Of a stretch of 64,000 bases of DNA, positions 53,860 through 64,000 are shown piece after piece. Every line of letters begins with the position of its first letter. Position 1 is the first letter of the stretch. The notes under the pieces are model-generated. The model was not told the origin of the DNA. It made no database searches and was given only the letters and a program-made list of their open reading frames with translations. This DNA is from Euwallacea fornicatus (Eukaryota > Arthropoda > Insecta > Coleoptera > Curculionidae): NCBI RefSeq assembly GCF_040115645.1, contig NC_089575.1:930001-994000 (forward strand), read 5' to 3'. Both the position numbers and the translations under genes were made by a program.

Positions 53860-55279
53860 ATCACGTTATAAATTTTGAAGCAACCAACAAGAATCGGACA
53901 AAAGTGGTTGTGGGTTGAGGAGAAACTTTTCGTTTGGGGGAGCACCTTCGTTTCCAACCCATCCGCGTTTGCACACACCCAAGGGGTGACTCTGTCTCTT
54001 GACAATTTTCCACTCTTCCCCTTTGAATTTGAGAGTTCCATCGAGTGTCATCTTATAGAAGACGCCAGTTTCGTCACCGTTAAGAATATCCGCATCAGAA
54101 TATCGTTGTCTCAATCCTGATACAATAAAACAGAGGAAAAAGTAACGGTTACTGAAAAAAAATCACGAAAAACTCTTTCATAACTGGCCATACTGTGTTG
54201 GAGTCCCAGGGAAGGAACCTCCGACACCAAGTGTTATTCTATACGTGGATACCACCACGAAAAAGCAGGACCATGGGCGAGAGAGACACTACCACGTAAC
54301 CTCAGCAAATCTCTCTATTAGTTTCTAAAGGTCGAATCGTGCAAAAATGGTTATGGGTTGAGGAGACTCGTCGTGTGTTTTTGGTAAACCGAACTGACTT
54401 CGTCTTCTGGGTTTCCGATCTCGTAAAATTTGGATCACCCTTCGTTGACCCGGTTGGATGCTTTCCCATGGGTCAGGGTTTTCATGGTGGAAGTGATCGC
54501 AACATGTACCTTAATGGGATTTTGCCGTTAATATGTCAACTCGCGAGTTCTGCGAATGGTCAAATCGCTGATATCAGTCTGTAGGCGGAGAACCTTCACA
54601 ATACCCTAGATGGTACGTATGGTGGATCTGTCTTACGTTTCTTCTAACGAACCCAGAACTGCCCTTTGCGTCCAGTAATTTACGAATTTGACTTTTTGAC
54701 GTTCGACGTGTAACAGACTCGACCATAAACAACATGGCGATGTGGATGGGAATCCAGCAATTGCTGTACCCCAATTTTTAGTTATTTCAGTCGATGCATC
54801 ACCGATTTCACTATGAATTGTCCCACTGTGCCTTTTCCGAAACGGTCAGTTCATCCTGTCGCGCAGCTTAAATCCTCCGGATCGCCGACTGCTTCTTCCC
54901 GGATTGAAGTGGACATTCCTGCAGACTGATTTGATCTTTTTTGCAAATGCACCATGAATAGAAACACTTTTACTCCGTCGCAATGAAAACCACTTGACCA
55001 CAACTTCGTCCGCATCTTTTCTTTCCGGTTCGCGAATTTTGTTCACTGATGAACTCGGGTGTGTCATGGCGTCTAAATAGTTGTTCCTTCGAGCTCAAAT
55101 GGTCGACACTGCAGAGTTGGAAGTCGAAGCTTTTGACTGATTTGAGCTTTTACAGGCCCGTTTTGCAAGTTAGGAATTACATTCAGCTTATCCGATAAAG
55201 AAAGGGCTTTGCGTTTAGCCTCGTTAACATCGTACATTTTTAAAGCTGCGTTGTAATTAGGGCGCTTCACCTCTTTCAT
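53860..55279 (-). pseudogene. Pogo-2: pogo/Tigger-like transposase pseudogene, N-terminal two thirds
   Basis: The minus strand starts KRKALSLSDKLNVIPNLQNG (55200 region), a CENP-B/pogo N-terminal HTH, followed after a stop by ADEVVVKWFSLRRSKSVSIH (second HTH, the 'LL-WF---R----PI-G' block) and FNPGRSSRRSGGFKLRD. A poorly readable stretch follows. At 54114-53870 it reads YSDADILNGDETGVFYKMTL, with the first aspartate in GDETG, and, in another frame, GVCANADGLETKVLP. The rest of the DDE domain is missing. Part of the 3' block is repeated (54335-54365 resembles 53890-53920), so there is internal duplication. It is dead. Confidence 0.75.
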
Positions 55280-55799
55280 TAGTGTTGCACACGATAAAAA
55301 TACGGTAAGACCTTAACTCGTCAAAAATCTGAACCGAATGCCTTAGAGGTCTGAGGTTGCCCCGCCACCCACCCTTGCTCTCGGTTTCCCCATTTCTGCT
55401 CCAATCGTGACTGACTAACAAATCGTTCGCCCTAGACTAAACGATTCCGTAATGGACCGTTAATCAAGCCCTATTCGTCTAAGGTAAATAATTTATAATA
55501 ACTCTTACGGGCACAAGTCCATTCCGAAAAAAATAAATGATCGATAATAAGTGACGCTTATTCGGGCAGCTCACCCTACCAGCATGTCTCGACGGTGCGT
55601 CATAGCCGCGCCCAAAGCTCTCGAACGTTAGAAATATGGTGCGTTATGACGGAGTGTTAGCTATATCCGAGTTTGTTATGACCGATTAAAAATGCGCTGC
55701 CTTTGTACGCAACTTGGGCGGGACTTTTTTATTCGTTCGTTATAAAAGAGTGTTCGTTAAAGCACGTTTTAACTGCAGCCCACCCCTACTCTATTTCCA
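55280..55799. other. Unassigned spacer
   Basis: No feature is recognised between Pogo-2 and V-6. Confidence 0.35.
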
Positions 55800-56190
55800 A
55801 AATGTACGTGCGACCAATTGACAACCAGCATTCCTGGACGAAGTGGTGCGCCACCATGCTGGTCCCGGATGCTTTCAATCGCATTAAGTGGAATTTGCTC
55901 ATGAAATAAATCAAAAAGCGCATTATCCAAAAAAATTTCTGTCGGAATCTGGATTTAAACGTTCATCAAGTATATGTAAGTCTATTAAATTGTTATTAAA
56001 AATTCCGTGCCAAACGTTGACGCTGCAACGCTGCTGAAATCTCTTTGGCTTAATCGCATGTGGATTTTGTAATACCCGGACACGTTCATTATGGATATTA
56101 CTATATTTATTCCATCTCGTGTAAAACGCGATTTATCAGACCAGACAGCGTGTGAAATAAAATCATTGTTTCGGACATGTTGCTGCAATT
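55800..56190 (-). pseudogene. V-6: DD41D/DUF4817-type transposase, middle fragment
   Basis: The minus strand reads NDFISHAVWSDKSRFTRDGI (first aspartate), then NPHAIKPKRFQQRCSVNVWH, GIFNNNLID, LDERLNPDSDRNFF, and EQIPLNAIESIRDQHGGAP, the last block holding the second aspartate. Two frame changes occur. Both the HTH and the end of the domain are missing, and no TIRs were found. Confidence 0.75.
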
Positions 56191-57364
56191 ACCAATGACA
56201 AAATACTAATCACCGCAGTACGTCTTCTGAGCGCAGGGCCTGTAGATGATAGAGCTGAAGAACTTCGCGGTTCAATACACTCTATACAAAAGTTTGAATT
56301 AAATGTTGATTGTGTGCTACTCTTAGAGCGTTAATTCCAGGATAAATAACAAGAATTAATTACAGCTCTTGGTCCTCTACATTACCTTAATGCGGTTGAA
56401 TGGCTTTTCCTTGAGCAGGATTATCTGTTTCTCGCTATTTTCTGAAGAATTCGGCAAAAACCGTATCATGGGGCTGAAGCCCATCTGGGTACCTTTCTTG
56501 ACATTCTCGCGGTGATTGGCGACTATTGCCATTGTGGTAACCAGATATGGAGGTTACAACAACATGGTCTTCAGTGCGTTTTAGTGATCAACAATATTTA
56601 TTCTACGTTGGTTACATTTAACTCTTGAGATTATCTAGAAAAGCTGATTCGGGCGAAAAATTCACGAATTCGTTCATTCATTACTGGTAATTCGACGTGT
56701 TTCCTTGGGGAAGTGACCCGGCACGAGGCGAGGAGCGAACGGAACTCGCACACGCATGGATATTTCAGAATTCGCTAGATTTTGAATTGATTGAATTTGG
56801 TTTTATTTAGGGTCTTAATGAATTCAGAGTGATTTGTCAGGAAATCCCGTTTGGATTTTTTCACTTTTGCCACCCCGTCACTTCTTTGACTTTATGATCT
56901 TTCGTATGGAATGAAATGTGTCTAGAAGCGTTTGAATTCTGTCAAGATTTTCAGTAAAAACTTTCATAGAATGCGTTTTGAAGGTCAGCTACCTCGACTT
57001 TTACTGAGCTTTTTTCAAAAAACGTTCAAGGTAATATGCGTCCAAATCGCTCTAACAACATCCCCATACCAGTAGCTAGCCATCGAGGCATTACGTGTTC
57101 AACAAATTACGTGCGGTTCAAAAAAAGCTCGTTAGATGAAGAATTTAACTTTTTAAGTTATTACTGAAATAGTTAAATAATAATAAAATGTTTCCGGACA
57201 TATTTTACTTCGTACAGAAGACCATAAAGCTAGAGAAGCGCTCGAGTGGCGAAAGTAAAAAAGTCCTCAAAGGATTCCTTGGAAAATCGCCGTGATATCA
57301 TTGAGACCCCGATTTTAAAACAATTGAAGTAGCTCAAAATCGAGCGAGTTTTGGAACATACATA
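56191..57364. other. Unassigned noncoding region
   Basis: No coding or repeat match was seen in this 1.2 kb. Confidence 0.35.
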
Positions 57365-58506
57365 CAGGGTGTTTGAAAAGAAGATGTACAAACTTCAATA
57401 TGTTATTCCGCATTTAATTCCAAGCAAAAAAGTTCTTGTAAACATACATCCGGAAAAGCTTGGTTTAGGATCACAGGGGGATAAAACTTGATTTGGAAAC
57501 GTTTTTTTTTTATTATTTTAGAAACGGTTATTGGTATTTTAAGGAAAGTTGGCAGAGAAGAACTTATCACTGAAAAACCAGTTTTGCAATGAAAGTAGAT
57601 CAAATCTGCAAGCAGAGGCGCTCGTAACACTAATTGGTATAATTAAATAGACACAAAAATGGGGCGCCATTGTTTTTTTTGAAAAAGATTTCTCGATTTT
57701 TGAAATTCCTAATCATTTTACCAAATAAAAAGTAATTTTCAAGATTTATGGTAAAGTGTATCGTTTCCGAAAAATAAAGCAACTTATTATTTACATTATT
57801 TTTTAATTTCGTTTAAACGTGTAAATAAAAAAATTTTAATTAACAAAACATTACAATTAATTATTAATGCTAAATTGTTCGATTAATGCTAAATCGACCT
57901 TGATACACTTCTCGACTCTATTGAAAATATTCAGTATTGTATTATTCAATTTTGCAGGGAGCTCTTTTCTTCACGTAGATGTGGTCACTGCCCTCATCAC
58001 GTATGTCCACTTTTTTGCGATTTTATCTACTTTCATTGCAAAAGATGTTTTTTTGTGACAATTTCTTCTCTATCCAATTTCTTCAAAATGCCGATAATCG
58101 TTTTTAAAACGCTTAAAAAAATCGTTTTTAAAACGCTTAAAAAAATCGTTTTCAAAACGCTTAAAAAAAATCGTTTTCAAAACGCTTAAAAAAAATCGTT
58201 TTCAAAACGCTTAAAAAAATCGTTTTCAAAACGCTTAAAAAAATCGTTTTCAAAACGCTTAAAAAAAAATCGTTTTGAAAACGCTTAAAAAAATCGTTTT
58301 CAAAACGCTTAAAAAAAATCGTTTTCAAAACGCTTAAAAAAAATCGTTTTCAAAACGCTTAAAAAAATCGTTTTCAAAATTAACTTTTATCGCTCTGTAT
58401 ATTGTGAAAAAAGCCCTTCGGACATATGTTTATAAGAACTTTTCTACAGAAAATTGAATGTAGAATAACATATCGAAGTTTGTACGCCTCCTCCTGAAAC
58501 ACCCTG
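57365..58506. mobile_element. M-3: TIR element carrying a tandem array
   Basis: CAGGGTGTTTGAAAAGAAGA then TGTACAAACTTC at the left pairs with GAAGTTTGTACGCCTCCTCC and TGAAACACCCTG at the right. The inverted match is about 100 bp. The interior is AT-rich with no gene, and it contains an 11-unit minisatellite near its right end. Confidence 0.85.
58097..58380. repeat. 24-25-bp minisatellite, 11 full copies
   Basis: The unit is about TCGTTTTCAAAACGCTTAAA plus a variable A run. The first two units have T instead of the central C and one has G. Each unit contains the 13-base palindrome CGTTTTCAAAACG. There are no unique spacers, so it is a tandem array, not a CRISPR. Confidence 0.97.
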
Positions 58507-58569
58507 TATACGGAGTCAATTTGCTTCTTACCTCCTACCCCATCACTTCCCCAAAGGAATACGTCGAAT

Positions 58570-59085
58570 AGCCAGTAAGCTTGTATCTTGCGGACTGTGA
58601 CTGGAAAAAGGTTGAAATTTGGATATCACACTAAAGTAGGGATGATCTATTGATTAAAAATATTTTCATGAAAATACCACTTCAGGTTATACCGGAAATA
58701 AATGTTAGCTCGCTCATTTTAAATAGATCATCCTGTCCAATATATCAAATATCGATTCTGCGTAGCATTATGGTGAACATTTTTTTTATGTATAATCTTT
58801 TGGGCTTAAATTTTACGATTATCTAGATATTTAGAATTCCACAAAAAAAAAATTACAATTGCAGCCATTAATGCATTTTCTGTTAATTGGGAAATGGCTA
58901 AGTGCTTTGCAATGAAGTTCCTCACTATTGTACAAAATGCTTTACAGTCCTTGGATCATTGAGTTAGATCAAGTTTTTTCGTACAGGGTGTTCAAAAAGT
59001 GAGCCCAAATTCAAGAATTGCAAAGAAGTAATTTTTTTTTTAATGGGAACCCCCTGTTTTTTCAGCGAATACATACAGCCTGTCC
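58570..59085. repeat. Second copy of FB-2 arm sequence
   Basis: GATGATCTATTGATTAAAAA and TATTTTCATGAAAATACCAC match 19315-19365. The right part, GCTTTACAGTCCTTGGATCA and GGAACCCCCTGTTTTT, is the complement of 19985-20095. The two segments lie next to each other here, as they do in the FB-2 right arm. Confidence 0.8.
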
Positions 59086-60629
59086 GGTTTTCGTGGGACA
59101 GCGGCTGTATCTCGTTAAGTAGAGCAAGTAGCAACTTCGGACGAAAAAATTTATTACTAATGTGACTATGAGAAATCTCTGGAAAATATTTTCAGCTTCG
59201 CGAAAGCGCCGTAAGGGGGCGCAGTAGGGACGGTAGTTCCTTAAAATCGACAGATCTATACTAAGTCACTAGGTGAGTAGTACATTTTAATTTACTATCA
59301 ATAAGATTACATCATTCTGAAAATTTTTTGTTCGACTCATAATTTCATAACTTACATAATAAGAGTGGGGGAAGCCGATGAATCATTTTAAGTTCAAACT
59401 ATCATAACTCTGTTTCTAATTATCCGATTTCAGTGATTCTGTACTTCATTGTGAGGGAATTATAAGCCGATTTAATATCCACATTGATCAAAAATCCATA
59501 GTCCAGAACAAAATCGCTAGAGGGCATTCTTTCAGGTGATAGCGGTTTTCTTCATTTTTCTTTAATAAATCTAACGGAACTATACCATTTCCATAAGCCC
59601 ATCTTGTAAAGCTTTAAAAAACCTACATTTTTCCCGAAAGGAGCATTTCAATATTCTTTTTGGTTTTTGACTTTTTGATAAATAACTGAATTGAAATGTT
59701 ATTTTTGATTTTACTTGATATCGGCACAGCCTTCGGACCCATGGTAGTGAAATCTGGTATACGGAGGTTTTCCAACATGGCAAACAAGATAGTGCTGTCG
59801 CTTTTATTCTAGGTAATAAGGGGCGCCATTTGAGATCGACTTGGATAGGTAAAAGGGCTCTAATTTTTTCCTACGCATCTCTAGTGATCCAAATCAATAA
59901 ATGATATTATTCAGCTTAATATTCTAGATATAAATTTACCCGCTCTTAGCTTCAAAGCTTGACCGTTTTCGAGATATTATATCGTTTAACGCGTCATATA
60001 TGTTCGTATATACGTTTTCTCGAATAGAGTCGAGAGACGGCGAAGCCGGACGAAGTAGGTTTGCTTTGTTTACGTGGGCGCCATGTTTAAGCTCAGCGTC
60101 AATTTGTCAGTGACAGAGTAGTAGCTTGTCAATGTCATTATCGATTTTTTTATTGGTTGAAATTGAAGTTTTTCATATATACAGGGTGACCCGTAAACCT
60201 TCGACAATACTTTGCCTGATGGACGGCCCATCCTTTCGAAGTCAGAAAACGAAAGTCTAAATGAAAATATCATGGATTTCGAGATATTTGCACTTTTTTC
60301 AAAATCGATCAATCAGTTGATATTTCGTACTGTCACTGCTGCACCACTCCAAGTAGAGAAGCAAAATTTCTGCGTTAGCTTCGTCGATGGTCATTGCTCA
60401 AAACCACATCGATAGATTTACCATGTACCCTACGGATTTTTAAAGAAAATCTTTATTTTAACGGATTTCCGATAGCTCCGTTTCTATCATTTAACTTTTG
60501 CTCCCTACTGTAGCAATGGATGTACAGCTATCTCGAGGCCCATAGGCTCAGAAAGCAGCGCCGTTCTTCTAGACTCTGAAATGGTATAATAAGTACGTGT
60601 TTCTTAAGCAGAAAATATTTGTTGTATCA
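59086..60629. other. Unassigned region with single TIR-like ends
   Basis: Element-end motifs occur at 59088 (ACAGCCTGTCCGGTTTTCGT) and 60181 (ACAGGGTGACCCGTAAACC), but partners were not found. No coding match was seen. Confidence 0.35.
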
Positions 60630-60985
60630 TCTTCCAGTGCTTAAGGGCTGGGTGCAGCTGAAAGTTATTATCATTCTGGACAGTTGATGGCGTTTCAACG
60701 CATCAACAATCCTCACGTAACTCATAACTCGTACTCGTAATCGGGATAGCGATCGCTCAATCTTGTGTTTCTTCAACTGAGTTTAGTCATACCTACATGC
60801 CACAAGTCGGTTAATAAACAGTGTTAACATTTGACGGGTTGTCCTAATTCCACGACCTTCGGGAGATCGCACGTGGTTACCTAGCTACGTAGGTAGCTAG
60901 GCCGTCCTGGCCTCTCGCACAGTGATCGCGGGTGGTACCTCCAACCTGTAAGGGAGGAACCCCTGCATATCTATTTATGTATGAA
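60630..60985 (+). repeat. LTR-like dispersed repeat, copy 2
   Basis: This is uninterrupted here: CTTCCAGTGCTTAAGGGCTG, GTTAATAAACAGTGTTAAC, TTCGGGAGATCGCACGTGG and CGCGGGTGGTACCTCCAACC, ending GGAACCCCTGCATAT. It shows that V-2 split copy 1. Confidence 0.6.
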
Positions 60986-61222
60986 TGGATTGTTTCAATC
61001 ATTTGGGCCATAAAATCCAAAATGGCTTGCTACCCGCTTCTTCTCCTTCAGAAACATGATTTTCTCGGTGCAGCAACGAGTTAAATTCAAACGTGCACTT
61101 TACTTTAACGTTTTGGTGTACGTTCATCCAAATTTGTTAAAAAATTCCTTGGACAATGGTCTTTCAGCTCTTATAGAGAGTCTCTTAGGAGACATTTAAA
61201 AAACTGCTTTTTTGTGCGAGGT

Positions 61223-61365
61223 CGCATGAACTCGCTGGTATATGAAGAGGAGATTCAAAATAGAGACCATTTAACCGCCAGAACTAACCTCACTGCCCAA
61301 CTTACGGGAAATGTGATCCGGATATCGGCACAACAGCAACGAGGAACAGAGGACGTAGATGCATC
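61223..61365 (+). pseudogene. V-7: DUF4817-type transposase C-terminal relic
   Basis: The reading RMNSLVYEEEIQNRDHLTAR, then NLTAQLTGNVIRISAQQQR, fits the C-terminal 'K--VY---I--R--L--RI--A-----N---IR---Q---RR' pattern of this group. Only about 45 codons remain, and no TIRs are assigned. Confidence 0.5.
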
Positions 61366-62519
61366 TGGGACGATGGTTCTTGTCTCGAACTTGATAAATA
61401 AATTATTAATGATGCATTTATCGTTCTTTGCAATCTTTTTCCTTCTTTCTTTATCATAAACTAAGAAATCCCCGAATACTTCCCTTCTTTACATTGGAAA
61501 GTAAAATATTCTTTTGTAGTATTAAGTGATATTTAAAGCGATTTAAAGCTGCATCAAAAACGATAAAAAATCAAAAACTTCGAATATCTAGAGAACTGTC
61601 CGAAGATAATAAATGGTTAGTCTAAGTTTTGGTGAATGCGCTTGGTGGATGCTCAAAAGGATCAAAAGTAGGTAAATGCTCCAATTTGTAAACTGTTTAT
61701 TAAGAAACTTTCCGTAAGAACCGAAAGACCTTTGCCTAAGGAAGTTATCAAGAAATTTGAATAAACATACACCTAAGCGTTTAAATAAAATCCACGTCTG
61801 CATTTGACTCGTTGCTGCACTACAAATTAGGAAAATCGTGCTTGTGAAGTTCCAGGTAAGTAACAAAGTTATTTTATACTTTACGACTTAAATAGGCTAA
61901 ACAGTCCATTCGTACATAACAAATCGGTTTAGTACATTTTTGCGACGAAACGGTCTGCGGTTCTTCTGCACTTCAATAATTGCGGGAGAAATACGGTCTG
62001 GGTAAAAAGCACTATCGCCATCAAAACTGTGACACTTAGTATATAGGCGCGTTTGATTAAATCGATTGAGAATGTCCTTCTCCAACACCCTCTTCAGTAC
62101 CCGCCGAACGCCCCGTATATTTTACATTTAGTTTAATAACGGCATGTAAAAGTGAGGGAAAGCAAGCTACGTTAAATACTCTCTTGGATGAAGTTGAGCG
62201 AAAAGAACTGTTCAGTTCGACTAAATGAAATCGGTTTTTAATGGCTGAAAGACGATCCAAGAAGAGGAGTTGTGAAACTTTCAAGCGTGGCGGCAAATCG
62301 TGTCGAATTTCCACGACCCTACATGCATGAGGAAAAAGAAGGATTACGGCAACTCCGGTTCTTTAAAGCGAAACGTGGATTGCTCAAAACGGAACAGTTA
62401 GTCAATCTCGGGAGGACGACAATGGACAAAGTGCTGGAAAGACTAGAGCAGATGGTAAAAGTCGTGTTTCACTCAGTGTAAAGTAAATTTCACAATACAA
62501 CTAAAACATTTTTTTTTTT
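61366..62519. other. Unassigned region
   Basis: Nothing is firmly recognised. An open frame at 62272-62481 lies upstream of the next feature and could be its N-terminal part, but it matches nothing I know. Confidence 0.3.
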
Positions 62520-62823
62520 TTTCATTCGGACACATCGTCCTTCGTGCTGGAACTGAAAATGGTTTTGACGGAGACGCAGAAACCGCATTTGCGTCAATGA
62601 ACGCAATTCCCCGACCATCATGGTGAACAGTGATGGTCGGCGAATCGGATGGTCTGAAGCTCGTTCGCTAGAAAGTTTAACTGGACCATCAATTATTATC
62701 ATTGACGGTGCTCCATATTGCAGCATGCTGCTGGAGAAAAATCCCAATTCAAACATGGAACAAATCCAATTTTCAGAATTGACTGCGTACACAAGACATG
62801 GAATATTCAATAAGCGTGTCTAA
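62520..62823 (+). pseudogene. DDE_3-type transposase fragment of a separate family
   Basis: In one frame, HIVLRAGTENGFDGDAETAF resembles the 'LI--HAG---GFI--AL--F' block. In the next frame (62620-62823), GPSIIIIDGAPYCSMLLEKN and PNSNMEQIQFSELTAYTRHG resemble the 'PSVIV-DNAPYHS--L-K-PT---R---M--WL---NI' block with the second catalytic aspartate. Such proteins occur as multicopy transposases in insects. N here is G (IDGAPY), and both ends are missing. Confidence 0.55.
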
Positions 62824-62892
62824 AAGTAAATTTTCAGACATTGTTGTTACGTAGACGTAAAATTTACGAACAGTATTATTGGTTTTAAATAT

Positions 62893-64000
62893 ACAGGGTG
62901 TCCCAGAATAAGGGGGTCAAGGCTTAACCACACATTCCCTGGTCAAAAGTGTGTCGGTTCATGGTGATATGCTTAGATGCGAAGTTGCCTCCTTCTGGAG
63001 ATACTGCTCGTCAAAGCATTACTTTTTTTCTTTATTTTGCAAATTAGTCGAAAACGGCCATAGAGATTGTAAAGAAATTTGATGCATAGTTTTCTGCTTC
63101 TCGGGGCACATTAGACGGGGGTTATTATTCCGAAACAATCAGGGGTAGCGGCCCATTCTCAGAAGGGTGAATGTTAAACACACCAGAACTTTTTCATTCG
63201 TTCACGAAGACTGTTGGTTTTTTTATGTGAAATTTCCGATCTATCATGCAACTTTTCCATTTCTTATGGAATTTTGCTTCGGAGCCTCAATCGGACGGAA
63301 AAAATGCAAATCTTTACTTCGATCTCTGGAACTGCCGGGTAATCGACAAGGGCGCGGTCACCAGCTCAGGCCATTCTCGACGATGTCAGTGAGCGCAGAG
63401 TCGTCAGATTTGGTCAGACTCCATAGGTTTTAAGTAAGCTTTGAAGGATGAATACGTTTAGGGAAAAAGCAGACATGTTGCTCACACTGGGGTTTTTCCA
63501 GGGAAATTGTCTATGCGGAAAAATTTCCAAACCGGCGATCTCCAAATTGGAAAATTTGGAAAATTCGAAACGGAGGCCACCTAAAAATCGAATCTTGCAA
63601 GCAGCTGATGGATCGCGCAATGATCCATTGATGTTGAGAAGAATGAGCTTTAATTTTCTTCGACGTGCGAATTTCCGTACTCAAGTCGTGTTGAGCATTT
63701 ACCAACTCTTTATTGAAATTCGTGCTTTTATTTCCTTGTGAATGCTCCGCATTCACTGACGTTGTCGAGAGTGAACTGAGCTGGTGACCGCGCCCTTGTC
63801 GATTACCCGGCAGTTCCAGAAATCCTAATAAAGAACTACACTTTTTCCGTCTGATTGAGGCTCCAAATCAAAATTCCATAAGAGATAACAAAGTTGCACA
63901 ATAGACCGGAAATTTCACATAAAAAACCTTCTTCATGAGCGAATACAAAAGTTCTGGTGCGCTTAACATTCGACCCTCTATGAATTGACCACTACCCCTG
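62893..64000. mobile_element. FB-6: foldback element running off the window
   Basis: It starts CAGGGTGTCCCAGAATAAGG. Bases 63140-63400 and 63750-64000 are inverted copies: CTGCCGGGTAATCGACAAGG then GCGCGGTCACCAGCTCAG, and their complements. The outer part of the right arm lies beyond 64000. Between the arms (63430-63750) is a short frame starting FREKADMLLTLGFFQGNC that may be a DUF4817-type HTH relic. Confidence 0.75.

Noticed and set aside
58097..58380. Regular repeats resembling a CRISPR array
   Set aside because: Units are directly adjacent with no unique spacers, and the surroundings are eukaryotic TE sequence.

Overview
This window looks like nuclear DNA of an arthropod, most likely an insect. 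It is AT-rich and almost wholly noncoding. The only recognisable host coding sequence is the first coding exon of a serotonin 5-HT2-type G-protein-coupled receptor (26512-27067, + strand), which ends at a clean splice donor. Nearly everything else is transposable element (TE) sequence, mostly of the IS630-Tc1-mariner superfamily. I see no bacterial, viral or CRISPR content and no tRNA or rRNA gene.

Layout. 1-3000: a Tc1-like element with ~200-bp terminal inverted repeats (TIRs), called LT-A, split by another Tc1 element (Tc1-1). 3298-3975: a foldback element sitting in a TA microsatellite. 4897-12000: two jockey-like retrotransposon tails, a decayed Mos1-like mariner (Mar-1), a deleted Tc1 derivative (Min-1) and a pogo/Tigger pseudogene (Pogo-1). 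12150-17416: a second long-TIR Tc1 copy (LT-BC), split by 3.8 kb that holds a mariner (Mar-2) and a Tc1 (Tc1-2). 17899-20470: a DD41D-type element (V-1) and a foldback (FB-2), abutting each other. 23400-25240: an LTR-like dispersed repeat split by a second DD41D element (V-2).

26479-29190: the receptor exon, then its intron with a 1.1-kb foldback (FB-3). 29531-38090: a long-TIR DD41D element (V-3) split by 5.6 kb holding a decayed gene of a multicopy arthropod protein family, a Tc1 (Tc1-3) itself split by an apparently intact mariner (Mar-3, 343 aa), and a possible solo LTR. A 5'-truncated R1-clade retrotransposon also sits in its right half. 38126-44670: small TIR elements and a 3-kb foldback (FB-4) whose loop holds another R1-clade tail and a 20-bp minisatellite. 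46174-47567: a nearly intact Tc1 (Tc1-4). 50472-64000: DD41D fragments, a second pogo pseudogene, a TIR element with a 24-bp tandem array, and a foldback that runs off the window.

The genes do not form a pathway. The story of the window is repeated insertion: Tc1, mariner, DD41D, R1-clade and possible LTR elements have landed inside one another, and the order of many events can be read from which element interrupts which. The element most likely to be functional is Mar-3. The main biological anchor is the serotonin receptor exon, whose remaining exons I could not find in the downstream 37 kb. I did not find a convincing new defence or catalytic system. The best leads are the in-frame 60-bp putative intron in the LT family, the multicopy protein family at 30578-31830, and the intact Mar-3.
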